Positions 47,101 through 64,000 of a DNA stretch of 64,000 nucleotides are shown here, piece by piece. Below the pieces are notes generated by a model that worked only from the letters and a program-made list of their open reading frames with translations, ran no database searches and was not told the origin of the DNA. Position numbers and translations under genes: made by a program. The DNA comes from Branchiostoma floridae (lineage: Eukaryota > Chordata > Leptocardii > Amphioxiformes > Branchiostomatidae): NCBI RefSeq assembly GCF_000003815.2, contig NC_049985.1, positions 3,864,157-3,928,156 on the forward strand. The letters are read 5' to 3'. How positions within the stretch are numbered: position 1 is the stretch's first letter; each line of letters begins with the position of its first letter.

Positions 47101-48531
47101 TATGGACCATAGCTGATGTCAACAAGGAAATCTGAATTCCAGATTATAAAAGAAAGCGACTAAGCTCTTGCAGACAGCAAAAACTGAGAAAGGCAGAACT
47201 CACTCTCCTAGATCACACACAAAGTGCAAAGACCCTGTTCCCTTTACACCACAGCTCTCTACATCTGGGCTTCATTCCAAAAGAACAGGTGATTTCCCTC
47301 CAGTGCTAGCCTGACTGCCTATTGGTGGACCCACATGGTCTGATCACTGATGTAAACATCTCATGAGGAGGAGAAAACATGGGGAGAGGTCAGGGCTGGG
47401 TCATTACGAAAAACATTAGGGGAAATCCCGCGCGCTGATTGGCCTATAAGGAGTCAGCAGGGGAGTCCTGTCCGCTGATTGGTCAGGACGGGTAGCCTGA
47501 TGTTTCCTGATTAGATCATCACTCCAAATATGGGAGTCACCAGTTCTCGAGAAAGCTGGTGTTTTAGAAAAATCAAAACAAGAGGGAAAAGTGCTGGCAA
47601 TGCGTCTTTTGTGTTTGAAAAATAACTTTCACTCTTCATCCAGAATAACTCTGGTGAAAATTGGGGATTTAAATGAGTTAAAACGTGAGCGTTTCCTGTG
47701 AATAGCCGCTAGACGGACAGCTATGCCCTTTCTCACTTCACATACACAAGTTTTGTCGTGCATATTTCTGATCGTTTTATACAAATAACCCATTTCAAAC
47801 CCATCAAAAATGAATGCCAAAAGAGTGACATATCAATAGTTCTTGAAAATGCAACCAACAACTTTTTCCTCGCGTTTCGGAATCTGTATAAAGTAGTGTC
47901 ATCTTTCCACACTATGATTTCGCGACTGATCAAGACTCTTTCAAAATGTTGTTGTTGTCTCTATTATCCGCTTGTTTCGTCGGAAGATGGTCACATGTGC
48001 TGTCTTTCCTCTCTCACTGTGCTTCTTTCTCTTGTGTACTTCTCTTGCTGCTTTTTTCCAATTGGTCGGCATGCGGCACACATTTGTCAGTACACTTTCT
48101 TTCTCTCTTTTCTCCATCATCCTACGTTCTTCTCCGTTTCAAAATTCCTTATATCGAGGAGGTTAACGAACGCGAACCTTTTCAAGTTTTTCTTCCATCT
48201 ATCCACCAGACACGGCCCATGACAATATCTCTAATATATCATTTAATAACTTAAGTATGATTAAAATAGGAGTAAATGACCAGCAACTCAACTCATATGA
48301 AATTGCCTAGCGTCGTCTGCCACACGATCCAAATCGCCCACCCACCATCGCCACTTTTATCGGTATTTTTCGTCCGAAAAACGCAGAAATTCACATCAAA
48401 ATTTGAGCAAAATGTTACTCACCGTCAATGTCGTCCAGCAACCCATCTTCGAAGCCAGTGTTGCCGCTAAAGTCGGGCGGTAGGTCCGGGAAACCGGGGT
48501 CCGCACCCGTCCACTGCTGATCCGCCGCCAT
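38179..48531 (-). CDS. SREBF: sterol regulatory element-binding protein (1051 aa, 16 exons)
   Basis: Membrane-bound bHLH-zipper factor; Golgi cleavage by S1P and S2P frees the N-terminus to switch on sterol and lipid genes. Exons in order: 48423-48531, 46211-46644, 45460-45774, 45099-45213, 44833-44987, 44392-44590, 43987-44171, 43343-43592, 42846-43012, 42311-42473, 41729-41867, 41087-41338, 40579-40747, 39208-39387, 38692-38797, 38179-38396; all phases agree. Seen: acidic N-terminal activation segment, Gln-rich exon 2, basic region [14 protein letters not shown] with the SREBP-specific Tyr265, zipper in exon 4, Fbw7-type degron LTPPSSE (Thr347), DRTR before TM1 (S2P site), GRTLQ at 434-438 (S1P-like), TM2 near 452-474, and a C-terminal regulatory domain. 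Vertebrates have two paralogues; this looks like the single pre-duplication gene. The start is ATG 48531 in a short first exon. Confidence 0.95.
39800..40278. repeat. two ~69-bp direct repeats in SREBP intron 13
   Basis: GCTGCACTGCTGTTACATTG (from 39800) and GCTGCACTGCAGTTACATTG (from 40209) begin copies about 90 percent alike, ending near 39868 and 40278; both are rich in ATGCAATGCAAC. The sequence between is also CTGCA/TGCA-rich. Confidence 0.7.
47433..47484. promoter_or_regulatory. paired inverted CCAAT (NF-Y) boxes in SREBP intron 1
   Basis: GCTGATTGG occurs twice, with ATTGG at 47438 and 47478, exactly 40 bp apart, in a GC-rich patch about 1 kb 5' of exon 1's downstream neighbour. It could mark an alternative internal promoter. 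Confidence 0.35.
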
Positions 48532-48580
48532 GTTCTGTCCGAGTGTTGAAAATACCAGCCCACAGACCACGAGAATCGGA

Positions 48581-48593
48581 CCAATCACCGCGC
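48581..48593 (-). promoter_or_regulatory. SRE-like/CCAAT composite upstream of SREBP
   Basis: Read on the gene strand GCGCGGTGATTGG: GCGCGGTGAT matches the inverted SRE-1 (GTGGGGTGAT) at 8 of 10 positions and overlaps an ATTGG NF-Y box, about 50 bp before the ATG. A CRE-like TGACGTAA lies further upstream at 48613-48620. Autoregulation by SREBP with NF-Y is known in vertebrates; here it is an inference. Confidence 0.4.
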
Positions 48594-48620
48594 AGGAAAA
48601 CATCGGATGATTTTACGTCA

Positions 48621-49478
48621 TGAGCAATTAGCATAATTTTTGGAGCAAGCCATCCGCACACATGCAAACGCTAACAAAAATACAGAAAAGCAACTAACCT
48701 TTCTATAATTTTGCACATAGTATATTTATAATGCACCAAATATTTTTAATAGATACGTATAACAACTTTAAGCTTACTTAATTGTATGATGACACTGTTA
48801 AGATTCACTAATATTCTGAACAATATTTTGCGTCTAACACGTCGGATGCTGTCGTAAGGAAATCCAAGTGGAAGAGCCAAAATGATACGCAGATGGGGAT
48901 AAGTAACAAAGAGTAACACTAATGCTAGTCCTGAATTTACATTACTAATACAAATTCTAGAAAAAATATATAGCTTTTATCTTTATTTCATCGATGATTG
49001 TTACATATGTTGATTTTAATTCCATTTACTGTGTATTATTGGTTGTTGGATTCAGTTTGACAGCTCACGGCCCCTCCATCTGAAGTCTCATAGTATCTTC
49101 TCAAGAATAGTCCATTATGGACCAAAAGGAGGGTTGATTCTATTGATTTATATGTTGCTTGACCTTTTATAACAATATTGATCTTTGTTAGAAACAAATA
49201 TTGACTGTAAAATATTTCGGTTTATTTTCATTTTACCATTTCTTATACCTTAAAGTACATTGCTACCATAATTTTATTGTAGGCCTAAGAAGTCATACCT
49301 TATAGTCTAAGTATAACCCAAGCATTACGTCATTGCTAAATATTTTGGTTTGCGGGTCACTGCAACTCAATGATCACGTCTATTTACGTGCTGCGCAACA
49401 GTCACGGGACCACTCGTTGCACAACAGTACACGTAGGGGTGCAAAACTTGCATTGTCATCGTTGCAGCGACGCTTAGG
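48621..49478. other. intergenic between the SREBP and p62 promoters
   Basis: AT-rich, no gene seen. The two ATGs are 1.16 kb apart in head-to-head orientation. Confidence 0.6.
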
Positions 49479-49485
49479 TGAGTCA
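49479..49485 (+). promoter_or_regulatory. AP-1/CNC-type site TGAGTCA upstream of p62
   Basis: TGAGTCA in GGTGAGTCATCC, about 75 bp before the TATA box. Vertebrate p62 is induced by Nrf2 through related antioxidant-response sites; whether this one binds a CNC-Maf dimer is inference. Confidence 0.45.
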
Positions 49486-49517
49486 TCCTTGCTATTTTGC
49501 GCCTTCATTACTCATAT

Positions 49518-49537
49518 AGAACGTTCTCCAACATTCT
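49518..49537 (+). promoter_or_regulatory. heat-shock element of p62
   Basis: Four contiguous pentamers AGAAC-GTTCT-CCAAC-ATTCT: three perfect nGAAn/nTTCn units in alternating orientation and one with a single mismatch. It sits just upstream of the TATA box. Confidence 0.6.
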
Positions 49538-49554
49538 AGATTGCACATTCTCGG

Positions 49555-49562
49555 TATAAAAA
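49555..49562 (+). promoter_or_regulatory. TATA box of p62
   Basis: TATAAAAA, predicting a start near 49585 and a 5' UTR of about 100 nt ahead of the ATG at 49688. Confidence 0.6.
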
Positions 49563-49687
49563 CGCCCTGAGTTGCAACGTATCTTCACTATATCTCTGGC
49601 ACACCTTGTGAAGACACAATATATTTACGTTACTTGTGTTTTGAAAGCAGTGAGATTTTCCCAGCGAACGCCAACCGAGAATCGACG

Positions 49688-56203
<6,516 letters not shown>

Positions 56204-57630
56204 GATGACGGGCTCTCCGACTCACCCTCGCGACAAGTGACGACAAGCAGAACAGCTTCTAATAGCTTATACACAGAAATATGCTAGTTTAAGCAATTTT
56301 TCCACTCAAGCAGAATAGCGTCTAATAGAATATACAGAAAAAATACTAGTATAAGCAGTTCTTGCACTTGCCTCAGATATATTAGTAGAGAAAATATGAT
56401 TTATGATTTTCATATGATGTTGACATCCACGAGACATCCAGACAGTCTTTGTTACGCAGTGTGACAACCAAGGTCACATGTAGGAAGGTCATACAACAAC
56501 CTGCACATCAGCCATTCCTAGCTGTTTATCACAATTAGCAGTTCAACCAATCACAGCATAGTAATTTACGATTCGACCAATGAAAAAGTGGCTGCATGCC
56601 CATCATATATATATTCGCATTTTTATGCCTTATTTTACATTTTCACGGAGGTGGCTTGAGCTATGGGATTGGTCTGATAGAAGAGCTTTGTCTTGTCAGT
56701 GAGGGGAGAGAAGCAGAGTTTTATTGTTTTGCAATTTTAAATCAACTTTTATCATTATTAAATAACTCTCTATGGTAAACTTAACTGTATCCAGCTTCTT
56801 GCTCTGTCACTATGTGTTATTCACTATCTTGGCATTTAAAAGCTCAACAGGGAAGATGAAGAAAGATGTGGTACATGTGGAATGGAGAATGTTATGGAAT
56901 AAACAAATTTTGTGTCAGCATGGCATAAAGATGCGTGTGCAGGTTGAAGTGTTCTTAAGATCATGATGAACTGAAATTGAACTGTATGACGGAACAGAGA
57001 ATGTGGGGATGTGGAAAATAAAATGTTCTTGAGCAAAAAAATGCTTGCTTTGTTTTTTTCTGTAGTTATTATAGGGGTAAGATTGATTGAAATATTAGTT
57101 AAATATCTTATATAACAATGACATATAATTCTATCTACAATAAATACTTTCCATAAAATTAAATGTTATTGAACGATTCCTAAAATACTCATTTATGCTT
57201 TCTGCATATCAATTACCATATGATATGTCCTTCAAGATATAAACTCAGTTGAGTAAAGCATGTTGAGATGATAGGGCATTTGATTTTCCATGACTAAGTC
57301 GCTTTTCCATAATAATATTGCAGCAACAGTTTGGTACAATAGACCTAAGAATGGTCTATCAAACCCCTTCCACCCCCTCAGAATGACATAACCCCCTTCC
57401 ATCCCACCCCCAGAATCATCTGATGATGTGAGATCACTTTTGAAGGGTAGGTCAGATATTTGGTCCAAATGTCAGCTACGTGTAGCTTGGAAATTAAGAT
57501 CAGGCTACATCAAATTAAGTGGTTGTGCCGAATTAAAAAAAGGAAAACATTAGCGTGAAACTTAATCCAGGATACAAAACTGGGCATCGAAACCCATTTC
57601 ACATCCGGTCGGGTGCAAAGACTTCAGGGC
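56204..57630. other. p62 3' UTR and intergenic region
   Basis: AATAAA at 57017-57022 is the likely p62 poly(A) signal, about 810 bp after the stop; an earlier AATAAA lies near 56897. No gene between here and the minisatellite. Confidence 0.55.
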
Positions 57631-58010
57631 GTTCCACACCGTTCAGAAAGGCGTCATGGCGTTCCACACCGTTCAGAAAGGCGTCAGGGCGTTCCAGACC
57701 ATTATGATAGGCGTCAGGGCGTTCCACACCGTTCAAATAAGCGTCAGGGCGTTCCACACCGTTCCGATAGGCGTCAGGGCGTTCCACACCGTTCCGATAG
57801 GCGTCAGGGCGTTCCACAACATTCTGATAGGCGTCAGGGCGTTCCACACCGTTCTGATAGGCGTCAGGGCGTTCCACACCGTTCTGATAGGCGTCAATGC
57901 GTTCCACACCGTTCTGATAGGCGTCAAGGTGTTCTACACCGTTCTGATAGGCGTCATGGTGTTCTACACCGTTCTGATAGGTGTCAAGGTGTTCCACACC
58001 GTTCGCGGAT
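57631..58010. repeat. 30-bp minisatellite, 12 full units plus a degenerate one
   Basis: Unit GTTCCACACCGTTCTGATAG + GCGTCAGGGC, period exactly 30 bp. As 30 is a multiple of three, open frames run through it on both strands (GVERPDAYQN on minus; GVPHRSDRRQ and FHTVLIGVRA on plus). No flanking evidence of a real coding exon. Confidence 0.95.
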
Positions 58011-58217
58011 AGTCGTCAGGGCGTTCCGATAGACCACACTAGTACTCATTTACCTTAAGCAACCGTGTGGGTGACGTGCGAAGGAGTACTCCCTCCCTGT
58101 TCTTGTCAGTCCTTCCCCACGTTTCCAGAAAAACGTGACGTATATTTCGGAAAATACCTCAACACCACGTTCATAATGTTCCGCAACTTCCGCCCCATAA
58201 TTACCACATTGAGACGC

Positions 58218-58244
58218 GAGTTAACTTTGAGATTAAGTTAACTC
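58218..58244. promoter_or_regulatory. perfect inverted repeat upstream of the Kelch gene
   Basis: GAGTTAACTT-TGAGATT-AAGTTAACTC: 10-bp arms with a 7-bp spacer, about 120 bp before the start codon. It contains GTTAAC half-sites like those of HNF1; binding factor unknown. Confidence 0.4.
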
Positions 58245-58362
58245 CTCAGCGAACACTGATATACGGCGAGGATGAGTGAGTGAGTGAGAAACTCCTCAAG
58301 TTCGACTACCCTACAAGTCGCCAGAGGGCGCTTCAGTACTGTATAGGGTAATCATCATCAAC

Positions 58363-61300
58363 ATGGCTGCCGCAGACCAGAAACCAGACGACGCTGTAGT
58401 TCATCCTCGCTCCTACCAAGACGAGAGCTATCTGCACGGATTTCTCGGAACTGTGGGTGACTTACAGAAGGCTGGGGTACTGCAGGATGTCGTCCTTGAA
58501 GTCGAGGACCGGCGGTTTCCCTGCCATCGGCTTGTTCTGTCCGCGGCCAGCCCCTACTTCAGGGCCATGTTTACAAATGACATGGCGGAAAGTCGACAGA
58601 AGACGGTTGTTTTACAGGTAGGGGGCGGGACATGTGTGAGGTCAAATTAGAAAAAAAAAGCATTCAATACTAAGGGGACATGTATCAAATACTAGAAGCA
58701 TTTAGGCGAAGTGTAAATGAACCACACTTTTGTTGTTCCAACATAGTTCCGATTCTTGACCCCTCTTTTTACCCTCACCTGATGCCTTCTTGGTTAAAGC
58801 ATGTCAGTTGGTCAAGTGGTCTATTTGGTGTCAAATTTCTGGTCTTTGCTATCTCAGCACGTTCACCATTGCGAGTACGCATGTGCAGCGAGTTCTGAGC
58901 CACAGGAATTGTGGGTCAAAGGTGAAGGCCCATTAGACGTAAACAAATCACGTCATGTCATTATGCAAATCGAGACATTATGGTTGAGACAGAACTGTTT
59001 ACAAGTCAGGAGCCTTCACCTCTGACATATTACCCATATTCCTGTTGCTGCACATGCATACACAGAACCATGAATGTGCTTATTAAGCATTTTAAAAACT
59101 GTTGTATATTTAGATTGCAGTTATAGTCTCAGCTTGGTTTTGCAAACAATTATGGTAACATCATTACAATTGCATGTAAAATGTAGATAAGATAGCAGAA
59201 TGGGATTCAAAAATTGTAATTCATTTTATTTCATGTTTTTGTGCTTAAGCTGCTATAAGATAGAAGTCTGAACATTGCTGTGTTGTCCTGCAGGGTTTGA
59301 ATGCAGACATGTTTGGGGAGATCCTGAGTTACATCTACTCGGGAACCCTCCAACTGTCCCTGGACAAAGTGCAGCCCCTGTACCAGGCAGCCGACCTCCT
59401 CCAACTGGACTATGTGAGAGACACCTGCAGCCACTACATGGTTGTGAACATGCAGCGCTCCACCTGTGTGGACCTGTACAAGTTTGCTGATGCCTTCTCT
59501 GTGGACAGTGTCCGGAGGCGAAGTATGCAGACTATCCACATTCATTTTGTGAAGGTTTGTATTGAGTTTACTGTAAAGCCAGAATGATGTCATAGTATTT
59601 GTTTATAAAAAAAGTCAATTGTATCTGCATTCCCTGCAGATGTTTTCCACGTTTTAATAATTCCATTAAGAGCATACACAAACTAGTGTACAAGTGTATG
59701 TCAAACTTCATTATAACCATGCATGATAATGAAAGCAAAAATTTGTATGTGACAAACATTACCACGGTGACCAACATGTACCTGTACACTGCACCTTCAC
59801 AGGTTGCCTCCAGTGAGGAGTTTTGCAGCCTGAGTGTGAATCAGCTGACTGAGATCATCAGCCACGATGAGCTGGATGTTAAAGAGGAGACAACAGTGTG
59901 GGAGGCTGTGGTGAGATGGGTGCAGCACAGCAGGGAGGACAGGTGGGTGTCTGCATTCTGTAGGTCCAGCTGACATAACCAAGGCTTAGTGTGGTCTGTT
60001 CTTGTCATATTGTGGTTGGTAATTCATGAAGAAGCTGCTGTGATATAGGAAATCATCTGAACCCACCTCTACCCTGTGCCTACAGACTGCACCACCTATC
60101 CAGCATCCTCCCTCACATCCGCTTCAACCTGCTGACCTCAGACGACACGGCAGCCATCTTGGAACACCCCCTGGTCAGGGAGGATCCTGGGAGTTCTGAA
60201 GTCATCAGGAATGTATTACAGAAAGGGAACCCTGATCGAAAGCCAAGGCTTGGGATGGTGACCATGGACATGGCTCTGGTGCACTGTTCAAAGTATGTAC
60301 TGTCATTTGATTTTGTCGGGAACAATACTTGCTTTTGTACTCTTGCAGAACAGATTTCTCCAGTCACAGTCATAGTTATAGTAGTAGTTGTAGAGTCCAT
60401 TCCAAGACACCATGAGGAGTTTTAGGTGATATTTGTAATAAGTTTGAATTATTTTGAATAAAAGAATATCTAAGCCAAAATAATGAACTTTTTTTTCCAA
60501 AGTTGACTAAGAAAATATTCATCTATTTGAATTCCTTTCAATATTTTAGAAACATTTTGAAAGTAACTGTACAAAAATATCTTGATTTAGAATAATTGTG
60601 AAACCTCTGTGTGATTCTTTCACATTTACAAATATTTACAAATATTTGTAAACTTTGCCAAATGGTTAAATTAGTTTATTGCCCCCATAAAACCAAGCCC
60701 TATTGTTGCCTCTGCATATTTTTAGATTTCACTGCTGGGCACTGGTGGGTCCTTTGTGGTGGACCATTGTTGCATGTCACCCAACCATACTTAGCAAGGA
60801 TGTGTGAATTACTATCTTCCCAGCCCACTGACCCATTTACAAAATGTTACAAAAAATGGTAGAAAATGGTAAATAATGGTAGAAAGCTGTTATCATTAAT
60901 TAGAAACCATTAGAAGTATTCAATTCCACATCATGAATATTTCCAAAGTTTTACAGGACCGGGGAAATATTTATAAAGTTGAAACAGTGTTAAAAATATT
61001 TCTTAAGTATCAAATGTCCTAGACATATAATTACAAAACTTTAAAATCAATTCTAAACAATGGCAACAAACATCCGCACGGTGACTTGGAATGGACTCTA
61101 TTCTGCACCTAATTCCTATCTTGTTCTGAAGCAGCTACAAGATCAGATTTGATAGATGACATCAGTACATGCTGTGATGAAAGGAAAGGTCTGAATTTTT
61201 GGTCCAAATTTGGTGACTGGTTTATTCAGTATTGGACATACATTGATCAAACAAAGGCCTTGCAGGCCCTAGTTCCTGGATAACCCGCTAGTATACAAAA

Positions 61301-62407
61301 TTATGTTATTACAAATATTAAAATTTAGATTTTGGTACATAAACAAACTCTCAAATATTATCAGAAAATCTGAAATAAGATTATCTTCTTATAGCGTTTC
61401 ACCAACTCAATAGTGTACTGGTACATGCCCAAGCAACATATGTACCGTCACTTTTTGGAACTATTCAGTGCAGGTACTCCATGTTTGATTGACATTTTGT
61501 GATCTATGTTGTCTTTTTCAGGCGAGATCGGCTCCTGTTCATGAACCCTCAGCAAGGGAAGTACATCAGCTGTAGGTTCCGGCCTGGAAAGCTTTCCGAT
61601 CCTATAGCCACCACAGTCACCAGTGATAACAACATCTACATCCTCTCTCGTGAGCCTGTGGATTACGAACAGTTGTTCCTTACTCGGTACAACCATGCAG
61701 AGAATGTGTGGGAACGTGCTAATATGTCCTCAGTGTCTACGATGGAGCCACAAAGAGGTTGGCATACTGTCAGTCAGCAGCTGGTTGGAGTTGGTCTGAT
61801 TTTGTACTACCTTGCCTTGGAAAGCGGGACGGATAAAAGGTCCTTGCTGCAAATGATGAAGTACAATCAGCCTACAGACCAGTGGCAGGAGTGTTCACGG
61901 CTAATACTTGACCAAGCTCTATACAGAATCGTGGCACTACCCTGTGGTCCACACCTGTATTTTCTCTCAGACATTGAAGTGCATCGCTACGACCCAAGTC
62001 AAGATTGTTGGATCAGTTGCACCCCACCGATGGTACAGACTGACTTCTGGACAGCTGTTGCCATGGGAACAGAGATTTTCTGCGCAGGTATGCGCGTCAC
62101 CCAAACGATGGTGTACGACACAGAGTCAGACAGCTGGCGGGAACTGCAAGGCTTGCCAGATCCAGAAAATTTTTATAACATTTGCATTTCTGCCCAGCTT
62201 TTTGTACTGGAGAACCAGCTGCACATTTTGTTAAAAACTGATGATTTTGACATAGAAGACTCAACAGAGTATCTGGTATACGTGTATGACAGGTCTGCTG
62301 ATGCCTGGAGAGAATTGGAGGCCACCCTGCCTGCTGAAGATTATACACAATACAGTCCATGGTGCCCTGCGGCACGTATGTACTTACCATATCTCAAGAG
62401 AACATAA
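58363..62407 (+). CDS. BTB-BACK-Kelch (KLHL-type) protein (582 aa, 5 exons)
   Basis: KLHL proteins are substrate adaptors for Cullin-3 ubiquitin ligases. Exons: 58363-58617, 59294-59554, 59803-59942, 60086-60292, 61522-62407; all phases agree. BTB domain at about 38-140 ([43 protein letters not shown]), BACK domain at about 145-250 ([28 protein letters not shown]), then a propeller with about five blades marked by W-containing strands ([55 protein letters not shown]). The glycine doublets usual in Kelch repeats are mostly missing, so the blades are divergent. It resembles the KLHL6/24/35 group in the BACK region, but I cannot assign an orthologue. The start ATG lies in AACATGGCTGCC, a good context. 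Confidence 0.92.
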
Positions 62408-62504
62408 AATGCCTCACAGTGTGTGACATGTTCAAACGACACACTCGTCAGTCTCTAGCCAAATTGAATTCTACAGGACTCAATGTAATCTGTACCACTG
62501 TTAT

Positions 62505-62605
62505 ACTCCTATCTGACCCTTGCCTTCCGCATGACCTCAGTGAAAAGTGGCCTGCAGGTCGATTGAGTTTCTCATGAATAAGTAAAAGTTCAAACAATCA
62601 ATGCA
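62505..62605 (+). repeat. 3' tail of a CR1-like LINE, copy 3 (Kelch gene 3' region)
   Basis: ATCTGACCCTTGCCTTCCGC, then CAGTGAAAAGTGGCCTGCAG and a tail GTAAAAGTTCAAACAATC: the same family as 4868-4985 and 5886-5995, inserted about 100 bp after the stop codon in the sense orientation. Confidence 0.7.
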
Positions 62606-63020
62606 CCCAAAAAAGAAACGTCCCATGTAGAGAACTTTAGGCCTCAAATGCACAACCACGGACATGTTCCTCAGGCAATAGCCGCCTTATTGAGTTAGCT
62701 GAGTTATGATGACTGTTTATGTCAATATGTTCCACATGCCGACCTTTACAAGGCAGGTGAAGATCGTGGCTCTGATGTGGGCATGCACGGCTGACATTTG
62801 ACAGAAACCACTTTCTATTCACCCCCAACAACTTCTGAGTCTTTCACTCTGTTGTCATGTCCTGATTTATAGTTCATTAGCATTTCTGATTTATAGTTAG
62901 TCTTCATCACAACATTCTATGTCTCATATATTTGCTTAATCATTTAGATTAAGGATTGACATTTTCCAATCGTTACTATTCTTTGATTTATCTTATATTT
63001 TCAACATTTGTGTATAACGG

Positions 63021-63846
63021 CACTGAACTTTAATCCAACACAACTTTAATCCAACACTTTTCAGAACCCATCTGTCAGTCAAAAACTAGCTCCGGTTTGC
63101 AAATTCTTTTGAGTGCTTTACAAGACCAGTAAGTTATACGACTTAAAACCTTGTAAGTTTGAGCTCACAAAGATCGCATGTTGCAGCGACAAGTTAATCA
63201 ATCTTCTGGTATGTTTTCATGCTGTTAATCAAGCCGTGGGAGGAGGGCAGCGATTATAATTTCAAGCAACCCTACTCTTCGTCCTCACATTACACATTAA
63301 TCATCACAGTAAATATAGCGAAATTTTAATAAAATCCATCCAACACAACCAACATGCCTTGAAGTGTCCCTCTTTAAAGTACAGGGCCAGGCTTTGTTAC
63401 ACAAATTCAGTGGAAATCCGAACACGCGCCATTTTGAATCATATTTCAGCACGTCCCTTCACCCCTATTTTTGAAAGTGATCACATCCAAAGGCCAGTAG
63501 GACGGATCTCACTGGCGATACCATTACAGCCCCACATGGGGGACGTGCTGTAGGGAGTTTGTACTGTGTTTTGCGGGTATATTTTTGGGGAACCATTCAC
63601 AAACAACGTATTTTGCCACCATTTGCTAACCAAACAACGGATGAAAAGTTTCATAGAACGTCATAACTGTGTAGTAGAATAGCAGAACGGATTTGCCGCT
63701 GGTTGATGCATTTTGGGGCCGTGTTTTGATTTGCCAATTTAACCTTGAGTAAGTGCCTGCCGATCGATACAAATTTGTCGTTGTAAATATGAAATCCATA
63801 GATAAACAGCCTTGTTATATTATTGTGTTGGATTAAAGTTCCACTG
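63021..63846. mobile_element. unclassified TIR element (826 bp)
   Basis: Left end CACTGAACTTTAATCCAACA and right end, inverted, CAGTGGAACTTTAATCCAAC share 18 perfect bases (AACTTTAATCCAACACAA). The left end carries a second direct copy of the motif at 63042. No transposase frame and no clear target duplication. Confidence 0.65.
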
Positions 63847-64000
63847 GGAATAGAATCCCAAAGGACTTGCTATCAGTTACACTGTCTTTGAAATGTTATT
63901 TTCTCGCGACACAACAGAAAGTGGCAGACCAATGCATGTGTAGCAATGGCCGGGGAAACATAGTAAACCAATGCACTAAACAGTTTCCAGAATGCGCTAA

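Noticed and set aside
57599-57997. 132-residue minus-strand frame with GVERPDAYQN repeats
   Set aside because: Other frames of the 30-bp unit are equally open and no splice or homology evidence supports a protein.

Overview
The window is eukaryotic, intron-rich animal DNA, most likely from a cephalochordate (amphioxus, Branchiostoma-like). This is inferred from single-copy chordate-style genes with many GT-AG introns, CR1/L2-like LINE debris, a tRNA-derived SINE and several terminal-inverted-repeat MITEs. It contains no bacterial operons, CRISPR array or virus.

Layout. Positions 1-1.1 kb hold two minus-strand exons of an unrecognised gene. At 1.1-4.8 kb a tandem repeat is followed by a minus-strand non-LTR retrotransposon with an open reverse-transcriptase frame. 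From 5 to 12 kb there are only LINE tails, a 195-bp foldback hairpin and a MITE. From about 12.0 to 30.8 kb lies a tandem segmental duplication (about 6.3-6.4 kb per unit) with three intronless class A GPCR genes related to the lysophospholipid/cannabinoid branch. Each has an N-terminal extension built from a 13-residue repeat (15, 14 and 19 copies) carrying at least one N-glycosylation sequon per repeat. Several conserved 7TM switch motifs are altered (DCY, FWLL, NPLAN). The spacers carry a shared LINE fragment, MITEs and a TAA-flanked Harbinger-like element. An assembly gap (100 N) lies in the first spacer.

32.0-34.1 kb: MRPL30 (three exons, TISU start element), with a possible divergent first exon opposite. 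36.6 kb: tRNA-Lys(CTT). 38.2-48.5 kb: complete SREBP gene on the minus strand, 16 coding exons, 1051 aa. 49.7-56.2 kb: complete SQSTM1/p62 gene on the plus strand, 8 coding exons, 554 aa, head-to-head with SREBP. 57.6-58.0 kb: 30-bp minisatellite. 58.4-62.4 kb: a BTB-BACK-Kelch gene, 5 exons, 582 aa. 62.5-63.9 kb: LINE tail and an unclassified TIR element.

How genes work together. SREBP is the membrane-bound regulator of sterol and fatty-acid genes; its promoter has an SRE-like/CCAAT composite that fits autoregulation. p62 is the autophagy receptor that also binds Keap1. Its promoter shows an AP-1/CNC site, a heat-shock element and a TATA box, and its Keap1-binding motif reads ETGE instead of the vertebrate phospho-dependent STGE. 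The three GPCR copies are the most unusual block and the best candidate for an undescribed system.
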